Shown: one piece after another, positions 17,255-26,767 of the stretch
Position numbering within the stretch: the first letter of the stretch is position 1
How the letters are laid out: each line of letters opens with the position of its first letter
Source: Bacillus massilinigeriensis
GTDB lineage: Bacteria > Bacillota > Bacilli > Bacillales > Cytobacillaceae
Length of the DNA: 64,000 nt
Direction: 5' to 3'
Assembly: GCF_900117315.1 (NCBI RefSeq)
Contig: NZ_LT630337.1
Coordinates: 1,208,409-1,272,408 of the forward strand
Translations under genes and position numbers: made by a program
The notes under the pieces: model-generated
What the model was told of the DNA's origin: nothing
The model's input: the letters and a program-made list of their open reading frames with translations, nothing else
Databases searched by the model: none

Positions 17255-17856
17255 AATTAACACCCCTCTTCCTTTGACATGAGTTGTGCTTGCATACTCT
17301 TAACGGCATTATTTCATGCTAAATACATTGTTCCTTTACGGAGATTAATAAGCATACAAGCTAATACATTATATTTTTGCCTGCCTCAATTAGTGTTCCT
17401 CTTGTCCTATTTATATGTAAAAATAGTTTAATATCATGATTATTTTTCATTTTTTAAGGGGCTATTTTCTGCTGTTGGTACCTCATTTTGGCCTGCATCC
17501 ACCTGATGAAAGACAATTCCCTCCAGTTAATTCACCCTTATGGCCCTCATCTGCCTTATGAATACAAATCCCCCCATATTACCAACATTTTGTCTTTCAT
17601 CCCCCTATTTGTATGCGCCAAAACCCTCAACCCCCTCTCTTCTCAAACACTTTTTTCTACAAATTCTACTAATTTCTACTATAGTCTTAACTTTTGATTC
17701 TAATATCTTTATAATAAGAATGGGGTTTTTTGTAGAAATAAAGTAGAATCAAAATAAATTTGACCTAATAACAGCATATTTTGACAAATATATTCTCCAT
17801 ATTTGCATTGATTGACATTGATTTAAAAGAAGTTTTATAGAAAGAGAAGTGATTTA
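17255..17856. other. Intergenic region between holin gene and first glucosaminidase
   Basis: About 600 bp without a supported gene. From about 17460 to 17660 the plus strand is very pyrimidine-rich (repeated C-runs). A possible promoter for the hydrolase lies at 17687-17715. Two overlapping open frames at 17488-17746 have no ribosome binding sites or recognisable sequence. Confidence 0.5.
17687..17715 (+). promoter_or_regulatory. Candidate promoter of the first glucosaminidase gene
   Basis: TTAACT, 17-bp spacer, TATAAT (17710-17715); about 140 bp before the start. A TTGACA at 17781 exists too, but its -10 is poor. Confidence 0.45.
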
Positions 17857-19443
17857 ATGAATAAAAAGCTATTAAAGGTAGTATTCTTATCTACAAGTAT
17901 TGTGTTAGGTGGAGTAGCCATAACTTACAACTTGGAGGGTTTAGACAAGATTGAAGCAGCTACAACAGTAAAAATAAATAAAACTAGCTACCAAACTACT
18001 GCAAATATCTATTTGCGTTCTAATGCAAGTATGGATTCCAATAAAATCGTTCTGGTCCCTAAAGGAAAAACAGTTATCGCGAGTGAGAAAAGAGGTAGCT
18101 GGTACAAAGTCTCCTATTCTTACAAATCTGGAGATAAAGAGATGAATAAAACGGGTTGGGTGGTAGAAAAGTACATTAAGGAGAAATTAAAAGAGACTTT
18201 ACTCTCTGGAAAAACCTTTTATGTTACATCTAATCTTAATTTAAGAAAGACGGCTGAAAGCAAATCTACGGTTCTTAAAGTCATTCCTAAGGGAAAAATT
18301 GTTGTTCCTTCTCACAAGGTGTCGAACGGTTGGTACAAATTGACCTATTCAGGGAAAACAGGTTACGTTTCTGGCTCCTATATTAAAGAAGTGAAAACTG
18401 GGGATCCTTTAAAGAATCGAGATAGTTATCAATTTATTGATCTTCGAATGAAGTCTCCAGTTAAAGCAGAACAAATTAACCAGTATATCGCCAATTATGT
18501 AAAGTTAACTGGAAAGAAAAGTGTGCTAACTGGTAAAGGGCAAGCCTTCATTGATGCCGGGAATAAATATGGCGTTAATGCCCTCTATTTAGCGGCCCAT
18601 GCGATTCATGAAAGTGCTTATGGCACTTCCAATATTTCATTAGGGAAGAACAACCTCTTTGGGTTTGGAGCTTTTGACGCTGCTCCTTATGTTGCGGCCT
18701 ACCGCTTTCAATCAGTAAACAAAAATATTGAATATATCGCTCAAGAGATGAAGGCTACTTATTTAAATCCAAATAGCTGGAAGTATAACGGTCCGCATCT
18801 TGGTTTTACCACAAAAACCTTGAAGAATGCTCGTGTCGATGATCATAGCGAAGGAATGAATTTCTACTATGCCAGCGATCCACTCTGGGGTAAAGGAATT
18901 GCTGCACATATGCAGAAAATCTTACCTTATGATAAAAGGTACTATAGCGCAGCCAAGCCAAATACGAAGGTTTTTCCAGCTCCACCAAAACCAACTGGAA
19001 GCGACAAGTTCCCTTCTGGAATCATTGCCGTATCGAAAAAAGACCTGGGATTATCGAATAAAAAGGGTAGTACTTCTATTGTAAAAAAATTGAGTAAAGG
19101 CAAGAAGTTTATCATTCTCGAAAAATCAAATGATTTTTGGGTACGTGTTAAATATGCCGGAAAAGAATATTGGACATCAAGTATAAAATTTGATCAGTAT
19201 AATAGCTACTTATCTGTTAAAAACTTGGGTAGAGTCACCACCCCTGTTTTAAATGTGCGCCCTACAGCTTCTACATCAAAAAAACCGATTGGTTCCTTAA
19301 AGCTTAACCAATATGTTCAATTGGTTTTAAATAAAGACGGGAAACTCACAATGAATAGTTCGAAAACCTGGTATAAAATTAAACTGAGTAATGGAAAAAC
19401 AGGCTGGGTGAGCAAATCTTATTTAGCTCAGGAACTGAAATAA
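17857..19443 (+). CDS. Secreted SH3b / N-acetylglucosaminidase (GH73) autolysin
   Basis: The 528-residue protein has a signal peptide (cleavage probably after IEAA near residue 35), two bacterial SH3 domains (about 45-108 and 118-178), a GH73 glucosaminidase domain (about 205-365) and two further SH3-like repeats at the C-terminus (about 390-450 and 455-527). The catalytic acid is E252 in AAHAIHESAYG. It would cut the glycan of peptidoglycan outside the cell, with SH3b domains binding the wall. The start follows AGAGAAG by 7 nt. A paralogue lies 170 bp downstream. The substrate details and role (growth, separation, sporulation) cannot be told from sequence. Confidence 0.88.
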   Translation: MNKKLLKVVFLSTSIVLGGVAITYNLEGLDKIEAATTVKINKTSYQTTANIYLRSNASMDSNKIVLVPKGKTVIASEKRGSWYKVSYSYKSGDKEMNKTGWVVEKYIKEKLKETLLSGKTFYVTSNLNLRKTAESKSTVLKVIPKGKIVVPSHKVSNGWYKLTYSGKTGYVSGSYIKEVKTGDPLKNRDSYQFIDLRMKSPVKAEQINQYIANYVKLTGKKSVLTGKGQAFIDAGNKYGVNALYLAAHAIHESAYGTSNISLGKNNLFGFGAFDAAPYVAAYRFQSVNKNIEYIAQEMKATYLNPNSWKYNGPHLGFTTKTLKNARVDDHSEGMNFYYASDPLWGKGIAAHMQKILPYDKRYYSAAKPNTKVFPAPPKPTGSDKFPSGIIAVSKKDLGLSNKKGSTSIVKKLSKGKKFIILEKSNDFWVRVKYAGKEYWTSSIKFDQYNSYLSVKNLGRVTTPVLNVRPTASTSKKPIGSLKLNQYVQLVLNKDGKLTMNSSKTWYKIKLSNGKTGWVSKSYLAQELK

Positions 19444-19451
19444 CAATTATG

Positions 19452-19495
19452 ACTGGATGGTACAATGACTTGTCAAAAGTACCATCCAGTTTTTT
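19452..19495 (+). terminator. Intrinsic terminator after first glucosaminidase gene
   Basis: Stem ACTGGATGGTAC / GTACCATCCAGT with a T-run. It makes the two hydrolase genes separate units. Confidence 0.85.
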
Positions 19496-19614
19496 GTATT
19501 ATATTCCTTCTATTATATTTATCTTTTACTCTATTCAAATTATAATAAAATAATAGATTACATGTAGATTTCACATAACTCATGAAGCATACGAAAGGGC
19601 AAAGGAAAAATGAT

Positions 19615-21654
19615 ATGAAAACGAGAATGAAAACGTTTATTCTAACAGCCATGTTGATGATTCTTTTCTCAGCTGGATCGCTTAGTGCACATGATTTGAA
19701 TAAAGCTGAAGCTGCAAGTACAACAAAAATGACTAAAACAGCATTTCAGACAACTGCAAATCTAAATTTACGAACAAAAGCCGGTACAAAATACCCCTTA
19801 CTTTTAACTATTCCTAAAAGCAAAGTCGTGTATGCCACCGAAAAATATGGTACTTGGTATAAGGTCATGTACACCTTTGACTCGAAGGGAAAAAAGATAA
19901 CAAAAAGTGGTTGGGTCAATAAAACCTATTTAAAAGAATACTATCAATACATGAAGATTAATGGTTCCTATTATTTTACAAATAAATCGACAGGGCTTTA
20001 CCCTACTCCAGATACGAAGAAAAAACCTTACTATAATCTCACAAATAATAATGGTCTTTATTCAACGCAGAAAATTATAAACGCCATAGGTCAGACCTGG
20101 TACCGCGTTTCCTTTAGTGGGAAAACAGTTTATATCAATAGCAACTCAGTTAAAAAAGTAACTCCTACCACTTTTTCAAGTACAAATTTCAAGGCAAAAA
20201 ACAAAACAACCCTTTATGAAAAATATGGGAAGGCATATAAGTCGATTGCGAGTATACAAAAGGATCAAATGATTTCATCTTCCTATTCAATCGGAGACTG
20301 GTATAAAGTCACAATCGAAAAGAAAACTGGCTATATTTTCAAAGGGGATTTTGAAGAATTAACCCAAGAAGAAGTTCCGAACCAACCAGAAATTCCATAT
20401 ACAGAAGAAGCCATTTCAGGAAAAACTCTTTTACTATTGGAACAGTTAAATCTTAGAAAAATGGCATCGGACACTAGTGAGAGCTTCGCGATTATTCCAA
20501 AAGGAAAATTGGTCGTACCTACACATCAGACCTCAAACGGATGGTACAAGGTCAGTTTTGAAGGAAAAATTGGATATTTGTTAGGGAATCATCTCCAAGA
20601 AGTCAAGACTGGTGATCCAATCAGTCATCGTGATGGATATCAGTTTATTGATTTACGCACAAAATCAAAGGTTACAGCTACACAAATTGATAATTACATT
20701 CAATCCTATGTGAAATTAACCGGCAAACCAAGCGTTCTATCTAAGAAAGGTCAACTGTTCATACAGACGGGAGAAAAATATGGAGTAAATGCCCTTTATT
20801 TAGCAGCTCATGCTATCCATGAAAGCGCTTATGGGACATCTAATATATCACTTGGCAAATTCAATCTTTTTGGTTTTGGGGCATATGATGCAACAGAATT
20901 CATTTCAGCCTACCGATTTAAAACGGTTGATGAAAATATCGAATACATTGCACAAGAAATGAAGGCAACCTACTTAAATGAGAAGAATTGGAAGTATCAT
21001 GGAGCCTATTTAGGATATAGTACGAAGACGATGACTAATACTCGAATAGATGCAAATAGCGAGGGCATGAACTTCTATTATGCATCAGACCCGAGCTGGG
21101 GAGCAAAGATTGCCGCCCATATGCAAAATATCTTACCTTATAACAAGGCGGATTATAAAGGAGCTACACCAGACACAAGAACATTCTCAAGCCCCCCTAT
21201 TCCTGCATTAAGTGAGGTATTTCCAAAGAACATACAGGCAATCGCAAAAACCGATCTTGAATTGAGGAACAAAAAAGGGGATTCTACCACTACTGCAAAA
21301 TTAAAAAAAGGGGCTGAATTTAGCCTTCTAGAAAAAACGAATGATTATTGGATTAGGGTTCAATATCAAGGTAAGGAATATTGGATTTCTGGGGTCAAAT
21401 TTGACCGTTACAGTAGTTATCTTTCAGTAAAGAATCTCGGCAGAGTAAATGTTTCTGGGTTAAATGTACGACCGGATGCGTCCACAGTAAATAGTCCGAT
21501 TGGTATTTTCAATTTAAATGAATATGTTCAACTAGTATTAGATAAAGATGGAAATATCGTGATGAACAGCTCAAAAACCTGGTATCAAGTGAAGCTTTCA
21601 TCAGGAAAAAATGGTTGGGTGAACGCATCTTATATTGATAGGGAATTAAAATAA
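19615..21654 (+). CDS. Secreted multi-SH3b / N-acetylglucosaminidase (GH73) autolysin, paralogue
   Basis: The 679-residue protein is a paralogue of the one upstream: the GH73 domain and last SH3 repeats match closely. It adds about 150 residues before the catalytic domain, holding two further SH3-like repeats. The signal peptide is at the N-terminus (hydrophobic stretch about residues 6-22, then SLSAHDLNKAEAAST). Catalytic E403 lies in AAHAIHESAYG. The ATG at 19615 follows AAAGGA; an in-frame ATG at 19582 exists but lacks a good ribosome binding site. The pair is probably a tandem duplication with later domain gain. Confidence 0.87.
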   Translation: MKTRMKTFILTAMLMILFSAGSLSAHDLNKAEAASTTKMTKTAFQTTANLNLRTKAGTKYPLLLTIPKSKVVYATEKYGTWYKVMYTFDSKGKKITKSGWVNKTYLKEYYQYMKINGSYYFTNKSTGLYPTPDTKKKPYYNLTNNNGLYSTQKIINAIGQTWYRVSFSGKTVYINSNSVKKVTPTTFSSTNFKAKNKTTLYEKYGKAYKSIASIQKDQMISSSYSIGDWYKVTIEKKTGYIFKGDFEELTQEEVPNQPEIPYTEEAISGKTLLLLEQLNLRKMASDTSESFAIIPKGKLVVPTHQTSNGWYKVSFEGKIGYLLGNHLQEVKTGDPISHRDGYQFIDLRTKSKVTATQIDNYIQSYVKLTGKPSVLSKKGQLFIQTGEKYGVNALYLAAHAIHESAYGTSNISLGKFNLFGFGAYDATEFISAYRFKTVDENIEYIAQEMKATYLNEKNWKYHGAYLGYSTKTMTNTRIDANSEGMNFYYASDPSWGAKIAAHMQNILPYNKADYKGATPDTRTFSSPPIPALSEVFPKNIQAIAKTDLELRNKKGDSTTTAKLKKGAEFSLLEKTNDYWIRVQYQGKEYWISGVKFDRYSSYLSVKNLGRVNVSGLNVRPDASTVNSPIGIFNLNEYVQLVLDKDGNIVMNSSKTWYQVKLSSGKNGWVNASYIDRELK

Positions 21655-21666
21655 GAAATGCTAATC

Positions 21667-21698
21667 AAAAAAATGCCTTCTTCAGGGAGGCATTTTTT
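21667..21698 (+). terminator. Intrinsic terminator after second glucosaminidase gene
   Basis: Stem AAAAAATGCCT / AGGCATTTTTT with a short loop and T-run. Confidence 0.85.
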
Positions 21699-21892
21699 CT
21701 GTTTACAAGCCTACTGAATCCAAGAAACTAGCTTACAGTAGGATTCTTGAGATTTAAATACTTCGGATTACGATACAAATGGTTCGCTCATTTTTTTATA
21801 ATGCTACTTTAAAGGAGGAGATGAACCACATAATGATCATTCTTCAAATAGTGAATTACGTACATTTGATGAAGAACAAAGAATGGTTGCAT

Positions 21893-21931
21893 AAAGAAAG
21901 CCTTAACACGAATGAAAAAGTGTTAAGGCTG
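21893..21931 (-). terminator. Intrinsic terminator after glnA
   Basis: 11-bp stem AGCCTTAACAC / GTGTTAAGGCT with a 10-nt loop, followed on the minus strand by a T-rich tail. Confidence 0.85.
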
Positions 21932-21937
21932 CTTTTA

Positions 21938-23272
21938 TTAATACATTTTCATATATTGCTCGCGTTCCCATGGATGGACTTGTGTACGGAACATATCCCA
22001 CTCAATCTCTTTTGCTTCGATAAAGTGTTCAAAAATATGTTCCCCTAGTCCATCAACTATCACATGGTCATTTGATAATGTATCTAATGCTACGGCTAAA
22101 GTGGCAGGTAAATCATGGATTCCCGCTTCTTCTCTTTCTTCTTTGCTCATGATATAAATATTGCGGTCCACTGAGGTCGGAGGAGTTAATTTATTTTTCA
22201 CTCCATCTAATCCTGCTTTTAATAATACGGCCATTGCTAGATATGGGTTAGCAGATGGGTCAACACTTCGTACCTCAACACGAGTACTCAATCCACGAGA
22301 AGCTGGAATACGAATTAATGGTGAACGGTTTCTAGCAGACCAAGCAACATAACAAGGTGCCTCATATCCTGGGACTAAACGCTTATAGGAGTTTACAGTT
22401 GGGTTGGTTACGGCTGTAAAACCAGGTGCGTGTTTTAATACTCCTGCGATAAAATGATAAGCTGTATCGCTAAGCTCTAGGTCCCCTTTTGGATCAAAGA
22501 AAACATTCTTTTCGCTGGTAAATAACGATAAGTTACAGTGCATTCCAGAACCATTTACACCAAATAATGGCTTCGGCATGAAGGTTGCATGAAGGCCATG
22601 TTTACGTGCAATAGTTTTAACTACTAGTTTAAAAGTTTGAATTTGGTCACATGCTGTTAAGGCATCCGCATATTTGAAATCTATTTCGTGTTGACCGGGA
22701 GCTACTTCATGGTGAGAAGCTTCAATTTCAAAGCCCATTTCTTCTAGTTCAAGAACGATATCACGACGGCAGTTTTCTCCTAAATCGGTTGGTGCTAGGT
22801 CAAAATAACCACCATTATCGTTTAACTCTAATGTAGGTTCCCCTTTTTCATCTAGCTTGAATAAGAAGAATTCCGGTTCAGGTCCTAAGTTGAAATCAGT
22901 GAATCCTAATTCATCCATTTCCTTTAGAACTCTTCTCAAATTATTTCGAGGATCTCCTGCAAATGGAGTTCCATCTGAGTTGTAGATATCACAAATTAGA
23001 CGGGCAACCTTTCCTTTTTCAGCAGTCCAAGGGAAAATAACCCAAGTATCTAAATCAGGAAATAAATACATATCGGATTCTTCGATACGTACAAATCCTT
23101 CAATCGATGAACCATCAAACATCATTTTATTATCCAATGCTTTTTCAAGCTGGCTAATTGGAATCTCCACGTTTTTGATTGTTCCTAAAATGTCTGTGAA
23201 TTGTAAACGAATAAATTTAACATTTTCGTCCGCTGCCATTTTTTTAATATCATCTTTTGTGTACTTGCTCAT
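21938..23272 (-). CDS. glnA: Glutamine synthetase type I
   Basis: The 444-residue enzyme joins ammonia to glutamate with ATP. Visible motifs are the N-terminal beta-grasp [12 protein letters not shown] with [20 protein letters not shown], the catalytic-site helix [12 protein letters not shown], the ATP and glutamate sites ([34 protein letters not shown]) and no adenylylation loop typical of the Gram-negative type. It ends in the Bacillus-type tail. The ATG at 23272 follows AAAGGAGG by 7 nt and gives the B. subtilis length; an ATG eight codons up is less likely. It is downstream of glnR in one operon and, in Bacillus, binds GlnR and TnrA as a feedback-inhibited sensor. Confidence 0.97.
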   Translation of the reverse strand: MSKYTKDDIKKMAADENVKFIRLQFTDILGTIKNVEIPISQLEKALDNKMMFDGSSIEGFVRIEESDMYLFPDLDTWVIFPWTAEKGKVARLICDIYNSDGTPFAGDPRNNLRRVLKEMDELGFTDFNLGPEPEFFLFKLDEKGEPTLELNDNGGYFDLAPTDLGENCRRDIVLELEEMGFEIEASHHEVAPGQHEIDFKYADALTACDQIQTFKLVVKTIARKHGLHATFMPKPLFGVNGSGMHCNLSLFTSEKNVFFDPKGDLELSDTAYHFIAGVLKHAPGFTAVTNPTVNSYKRLVPGYEAPCYVAWSARNRSPLIRIPASRGLSTRVEVRSVDPSANPYLAMAVLLKAGLDGVKNKLTPPTSVDRNIYIMSKEEREEAGIHDLPATLAVALDTLSNDHVIVDGLGEHIFEHFIEAKEIEWDMFRTQVHPWEREQYMKMY

Positions 23273-23314
23273 CCTTGTTCCTCCTTTTTGTTTCAAAAAA
23301 AATATTTATTTAAC

Positions 23315-23722
23315 TTAATGGAAAAAGCGTGACATATCTCCTTGTCGTAATGATGCTCGATTAAATCGACCTGCCTGCACTAATTCAGCACGTAGGAGTT
23401 TTCTTAATTCATCATTACTCAATTCGCGTTTTACTTTTTCTTTTTGCTGAACTTGCTCAGAGACTAGGTGCTGTTCTTCCTTGACTTGGAAGATTTGCTT
23501 AATCCCAGCCATATTCACACCTTGGTCAATTAAATCTTTAATCTCTAGTAATTTGTCAATATCATTTAAAGAGAATAAGCGTTTATTTCCTTCAGTTCTT
23601 GCAGGTGATATCAATTCATGTTCTTCATAATAACGAATTTGTCTAGCAGATAGATCAGTTAGCTTCATGACAATTCCAATTGAAAAAAGAGGCATAGAAC
23701 GGCGAATTTCGCTTCCACTCAT
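23315..23722 (-). CDS. glnR: MerR-family nitrogen regulator GlnR
   Basis: The 135-residue protein has a MerR-type winged helix ([20 protein letters not shown]) and the GlnR N-terminus [14 protein letters not shown]. GlnR represses glnRA when nitrogen is ample, aided by feedback-inhibited glutamine synthetase binding to the C-terminal tail. The ATG at 23722 lies 7 nt after GGGGAA; the open frame starts five codons earlier at 23737. It precedes glnA by 42 bp, and two GlnR-type sites overlap its promoter, as in B. subtilis. Confidence 0.95.
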   Translation of the reverse strand: MSGSEIRRSMPLFSIGIVMKLTDLSARQIRYYEEHELISPARTEGNKRLFSLNDIDKLLEIKDLIDQGVNMAGIKQIFQVKEEQHLVSEQVQQKEKVKRELSNDELRKLLRAELVQAGRFNRASLRQGDMSRFFH

Positions 23723-23757
23723 CTGACTATTCCCCATTTCCTATAAATCTTGATATC

Positions 23758-23787
23758 ATTATATGTCAATGTAATAAAAGTTGTCAA
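23758..23787 (-). promoter_or_regulatory. Sigma-A promoter of glnRA
   Basis: On the minus strand -35 TTGACA (23782-23787), 18-bp spacer, -10 TATAAT (23758-23763). GlnR site 2 covers the -35. Confidence 0.8.
23770..23786. promoter_or_regulatory. GlnR/TnrA site 2 (one mismatch)
   Basis: TGTAATAAAAGTTGTCA fits TGTNA-N7-TNACA with one mismatch; it overlaps the -35 box. Confidence 0.7.
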
Positions 23788-23792
23788 TTTAA

Positions 23793-23809
23793 TGTAAGAA
23801 AATATAACA
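23793..23809. promoter_or_regulatory. GlnR/TnrA site 1 (perfect)
   Basis: TGTAAGAAAATATAACA is an exact match to TGTNA-N7-TNACA and lies just upstream of the -35, as in the B. subtilis glnRA operator pair. Confidence 0.8.
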
Positions 23810-23903
23810 TAGTATTTTTAATAAATTTCTGAACTAAAAAAATTTTCTCCATTAATCAGCTAAAACGGAGAAAAGGAACAACCTCACAGCTGCTCCCCTC
23901 TCT

Positions 23904-25178
23904 CTATTCATTAAGCTTAATCAGTCCATTTTCAAGTAATCGATCTAAAGCAATGCAGATTGCTATCTTGACATGAGAATAGGTAAGTCCCCCTTGTACG
24001 TAGGCAACATACGGAGGTCTCGTTGGTCCGTCAGCTGTTAATTCAATACTAGCCCCTTGAATAAATGTACCCGCTGCCATGATGACATCATCCTCATAGC
24101 CAGGCATATAACTAGGATATGGCGTTACGTAGGAATTAACAGGAGAGGCAAACTGAATGGCTTGGCAAAAAGCAACCATCTTATCACGATCATCAAATTG
24201 AACGGATTGAATTAAATCTGTTCTCTCTGCATCCCATTTTGGATTCGAATTCATTCCAAGTTTCTCAAGCATCGCGGCAGTAAATACAGCCCCTTTTAAT
24301 GCTTGCCCAACTACGTGTGGGGCCAAAAAGAAACCTTGATACATTTCCTGCAAGCTATAAAGGGAAGCACCTGCTTCAGCACCAATTCCTGGAGAGGTCA
24401 TTCGATAGGAACATGCTTCGACCCATTCTTGTTTTCCTACTATATATCCCCCAGTTTTGGCTAAACCGCCTCCTGGATTTTTTATTAATGACCCAGCTAT
24501 TAGATCAGCACCAACGTGACATGGCTCCCTTTCCTCTACAAATTCGCCATAACAATTATCAACAAAAACAACGACATCCGATTTAATTTCCTTAACAAAA
24601 CGAATCATTTCCTCAATCTCAGAGATGGTAAAGGATGGCCTTGTTGCGTATCCTTTTGAACGTTGTATTCCAATCATTTTCGTATTCGAGTGGATGGCTT
24701 CTTTTACCGCTTGGAAGTCTACCGTACCATCTTCCTGAAGAGGAACACTATTGTACTCAATTTGAAAATCCTTTAGTGATCCCACTCCATTCCCTCTTAT
24801 CCCAACAATTTCTTCTAATGTATCATAGGGTTTTCCAGTTATGTAAAGGAGCTCATCCCCTGGTCTAAGAACTCCAAAAAGCGCAATGGAAATAGCGTGG
24901 GTTCCAGAAATGATTTGAGGGCGAACTAAACCGGCTTCACCTCCAAAAACATCAGCATAAATTTTTTCTAATGTATCTCGGCCAATATCATCATAACCAT
25001 ATCCTGTTGAAGGAATAAAATGTGAATCACTCACCTTATGATCCTGAAAGCTTTTTAATACACGAAATTGATTCGATTCCATTCTTTCATCTATTTTCTT
25101 ATGAATGGATAACACTTGTTTTTCAACCGCTTGAACGATTGGTTCTAGCTTCTCCCCATTTTGTAAATGCTTAAACAT
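23904..25178 (-). CDS. ynbB: PLP-dependent methionine gamma-lyase family protein YnbB
   Basis: A 424-residue member of the cystathionine beta/gamma-lyase fold group also called aluminium resistance protein. The pyridoxal phosphate region reads DNCYGEFVEEREPCHVGADL followed by AGSLIKNPGGGLAKTG, where the lysine of LIKNPGGG is the likely Schiff-base residue. The true substrate of the family is not known. It lies 13 bp after hflX and 181 bp before glnR, the same order as in B. subtilis. Confidence 0.9.
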   Translation of the reverse strand: MFKHLQNGEKLEPIVQAVEKQVLSIHKKIDERMESNQFRVLKSFQDHKVSDSHFIPSTGYGYDDIGRDTLEKIYADVFGGEAGLVRPQIISGTHAISIALFGVLRPGDELLYITGKPYDTLEEIVGIRGNGVGSLKDFQIEYNSVPLQEDGTVDFQAVKEAIHSNTKMIGIQRSKGYATRPSFTISEIEEMIRFVKEIKSDVVVFVDNCYGEFVEEREPCHVGADLIAGSLIKNPGGGLAKTGGYIVGKQEWVEACSYRMTSPGIGAEAGASLYSLQEMYQGFFLAPHVVGQALKGAVFTAAMLEKLGMNSNPKWDAERTDLIQSVQFDDRDKMVAFCQAIQFASPVNSYVTPYPSYMPGYEDDVIMAAGTFIQGASIELTADGPTRPPYVAYVQGGLTYSHVKIAICIALDRLLENGLIKLNE

Positions 25179-25191
25179 GTTGCTCTCCTAT

Positions 25192-26448
25192 CTATTTTAT
25201 ATATTGTTGTAGCTTTCCTGATATTTGATGACCTCGCAGATAGAAACCATTGCATACATATAGCTGCTTCTCTTCATCAAATATTAGCCTTCTAAGGATG
25301 GTTTCATTTTTTAATTGGGAGAGTAATTTTCCTTCAGTAGCAGGGATATCTACATCATAAGCAACCATCTGACTAATGATGACACTCTCAATTTTTTGCT
25401 TTAAAAGATTACAGTCTTCTTCGTTATATGCGCTGATTAACATTGTCTCTGTTTTAGCGGTTGGAACGAAATCGGGATGCTGCAAATCCCTTTTATTATA
25501 AACGGTTAATTGAGGAATTTGAATAACATCCATATCCTCTAATAAACCATTGACTGTTTTTTCATGTTGAAAATAGTCCGGATTTGACATATCGACCACA
25601 TGCAATAATAGATCTGCTTCTTTTACTTCCTCTAAAGTTGAACGAAAAGCTGCGATTAATGTCGTAGGTAGATCTTGTATGAAACCGACTGTGTCAGTCA
25701 GTAGGGTGGTAAACCCGCTTGGTAGTATCAATTTTCTGGTTAAAGGATCGAGAGTTGCAAACAATTGATTTTCTTCAAAAGCATCCGCTTCGGTTAATCG
25801 ATTAAAAAGGGTGGACTTTCCTGCATTTGTATATCCAACAAGAGCAATTTGAAAGGTTTTATTCTTTTTCCTTCTTTCGCGATAACGATCACGATGCTGA
25901 ACAATGACAGAGAGCTGTGACTTAATATCATCAATTCTCCGGCGGATATGGCGACGATCAGACTCAAGCTTCGTTTCACCTGGTCCCCTCGTTCCTATTC
26001 CAGCACCCAGTCTTGAAAGCTGTATTCCTTGACCTCCAAGTCTTGGTAGTAAGTATTGTAGCTGCGCTAGTTCTACCTGAAGCTTCCCTTCCTTAGAGCG
26101 AGCCCTTTGAGCAAAAATATCTAGTATTAATTGTGTTCTATCAATAATTCTTGCTTCAATTTCACTGGAAATATTCCGTACCTGACTAGGTGTTAATTCA
26201 TCATTAAAAACAATTAAATCGGCCTGAAGTTCCAATGCTAATGCTTTTAATTCAGCAACCTTGCCCTTTCCTATATATGTAGAGGGATGGATTCGCTCTC
26301 TTTTTTGTGTTAAAGAAGCTACAACTTCTCCTTTAGCTGTTTCAGTTAGAGAGGCAAGTTCCTCCATCGAATAGGAAAATCTTGATTCTTCTTCAACTGT
26401 TTCACAGCCTACAAGAATTACCTTTTCCTGTACCTGTTTTTGCTCCAA
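25192..26448 (-). CDS. hflX: Ribosome-associated GTPase HflX
   Basis: The 418-residue GTPase has the HflX N-terminal domain (with [20 protein letters not shown] glycine-rich linker) and a G domain with G1 [10 protein letters not shown]3 DTVGFI and G4 NKRD. HflX family members bind the 50S subunit and, in several bacteria, rescue stalled or heat-damaged ribosomes. The start is a TTG at 26448 with weak AGAAGA upstream, so the exact start is uncertain. It is first of a two-gene unit with ynbB (13-bp gap). Confidence 0.92.
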   Translation of the reverse strand: MEQKQVQEKVILVGCETVEEESRFSYSMEELASLTETAKGEVVASLTQKRERIHPSTYIGKGKVAELKALALELQADLIVFNDELTPSQVRNISSEIEARIIDRTQLILDIFAQRARSKEGKLQVELAQLQYLLPRLGGQGIQLSRLGAGIGTRGPGETKLESDRRHIRRRIDDIKSQLSVIVQHRDRYRERRKKNKTFQIALVGYTNAGKSTLFNRLTEADAFEENQLFATLDPLTRKLILPSGFTTLLTDTVGFIQDLPTTLIAAFRSTLEEVKEADLLLHVVDMSNPDYFQHEKTVNGLLEDMDVIQIPQLTVYNKRDLQHPDFVPTAKTETMLISAYNEEDCNLLKQKIESVIISQMVAYDVDIPATEGKLLSQLKNETILRRLIFDEEKQLYVCNGFYLRGHQISGKLQQYIK

Positions 26449-26767
26449 GAAATCATCTTCTTTCTATCTTCTACTTAATCTTCATCATACCAAAATCAAG
26501 TAAGAAACTCTAATCATCATACCATCTTCCTTTTTCTTTCTGTGCTGGTTTAAATGGAATAATCAAACTTAATGAAATTCTAGAAGCTAGAGAACACTAA
26601 AAGTAGTTATTCCTTATTATTTCTATTGTTTACAATAGATTATCCAAATTTTTAATAAACTTTCTTGTCAGAGAAGTTTTACTGCTTCAATTGCAAGAAT
26701 AAAATAGAATCGACTCCCTTTAAATTCTATTACTAAGAAGGATTTGATTTGAACGGAGGAAAAAAAT
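26449..26767. other. Divergent intergenic region hflX / terC-like gene
   Basis: 319 bp. On the minus strand two extended -10 copies (TGGTATGAT, at 26484-26492 and 26516-26524) 32 bp apart could drive hflX. On the plus strand the terC-type gene has a promoter at 26629-26657. I see no Mn-sensing yybP-ykoY riboswitch. Confidence 0.45.
26629..26657 (+). promoter_or_regulatory. Candidate promoter of the terC-like gene
   Basis: TTTACA, 17-bp spacer, TTAATA (26652-26657). About 110 bp before the ATG. Confidence 0.5.

Noticed and set aside
17488-17746. Two overlapping plus-strand open frames before the first glucosaminidase gene
   Set aside because: Pyrimidine-rich, low-complexity sequence with no ribosome binding site and no recognisable protein.
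21779-22048. Plus-strand open frame overlapping the end of glnA
   Set aside because: It crosses the glnA terminator and the antisense of glnA; it is a shadow.
23810-23903. A terminator after ynbB
   Set aside because: Only a weak, G-T containing pairing (GGAGCA / TGTTCC) is seen with a poor T-run.
26449-26767. A yybP-ykoY manganese riboswitch ahead of the terC-like gene
   Set aside because: The conserved GGGGAGUAG-type and hairpin elements of that class are not visible in the leader.
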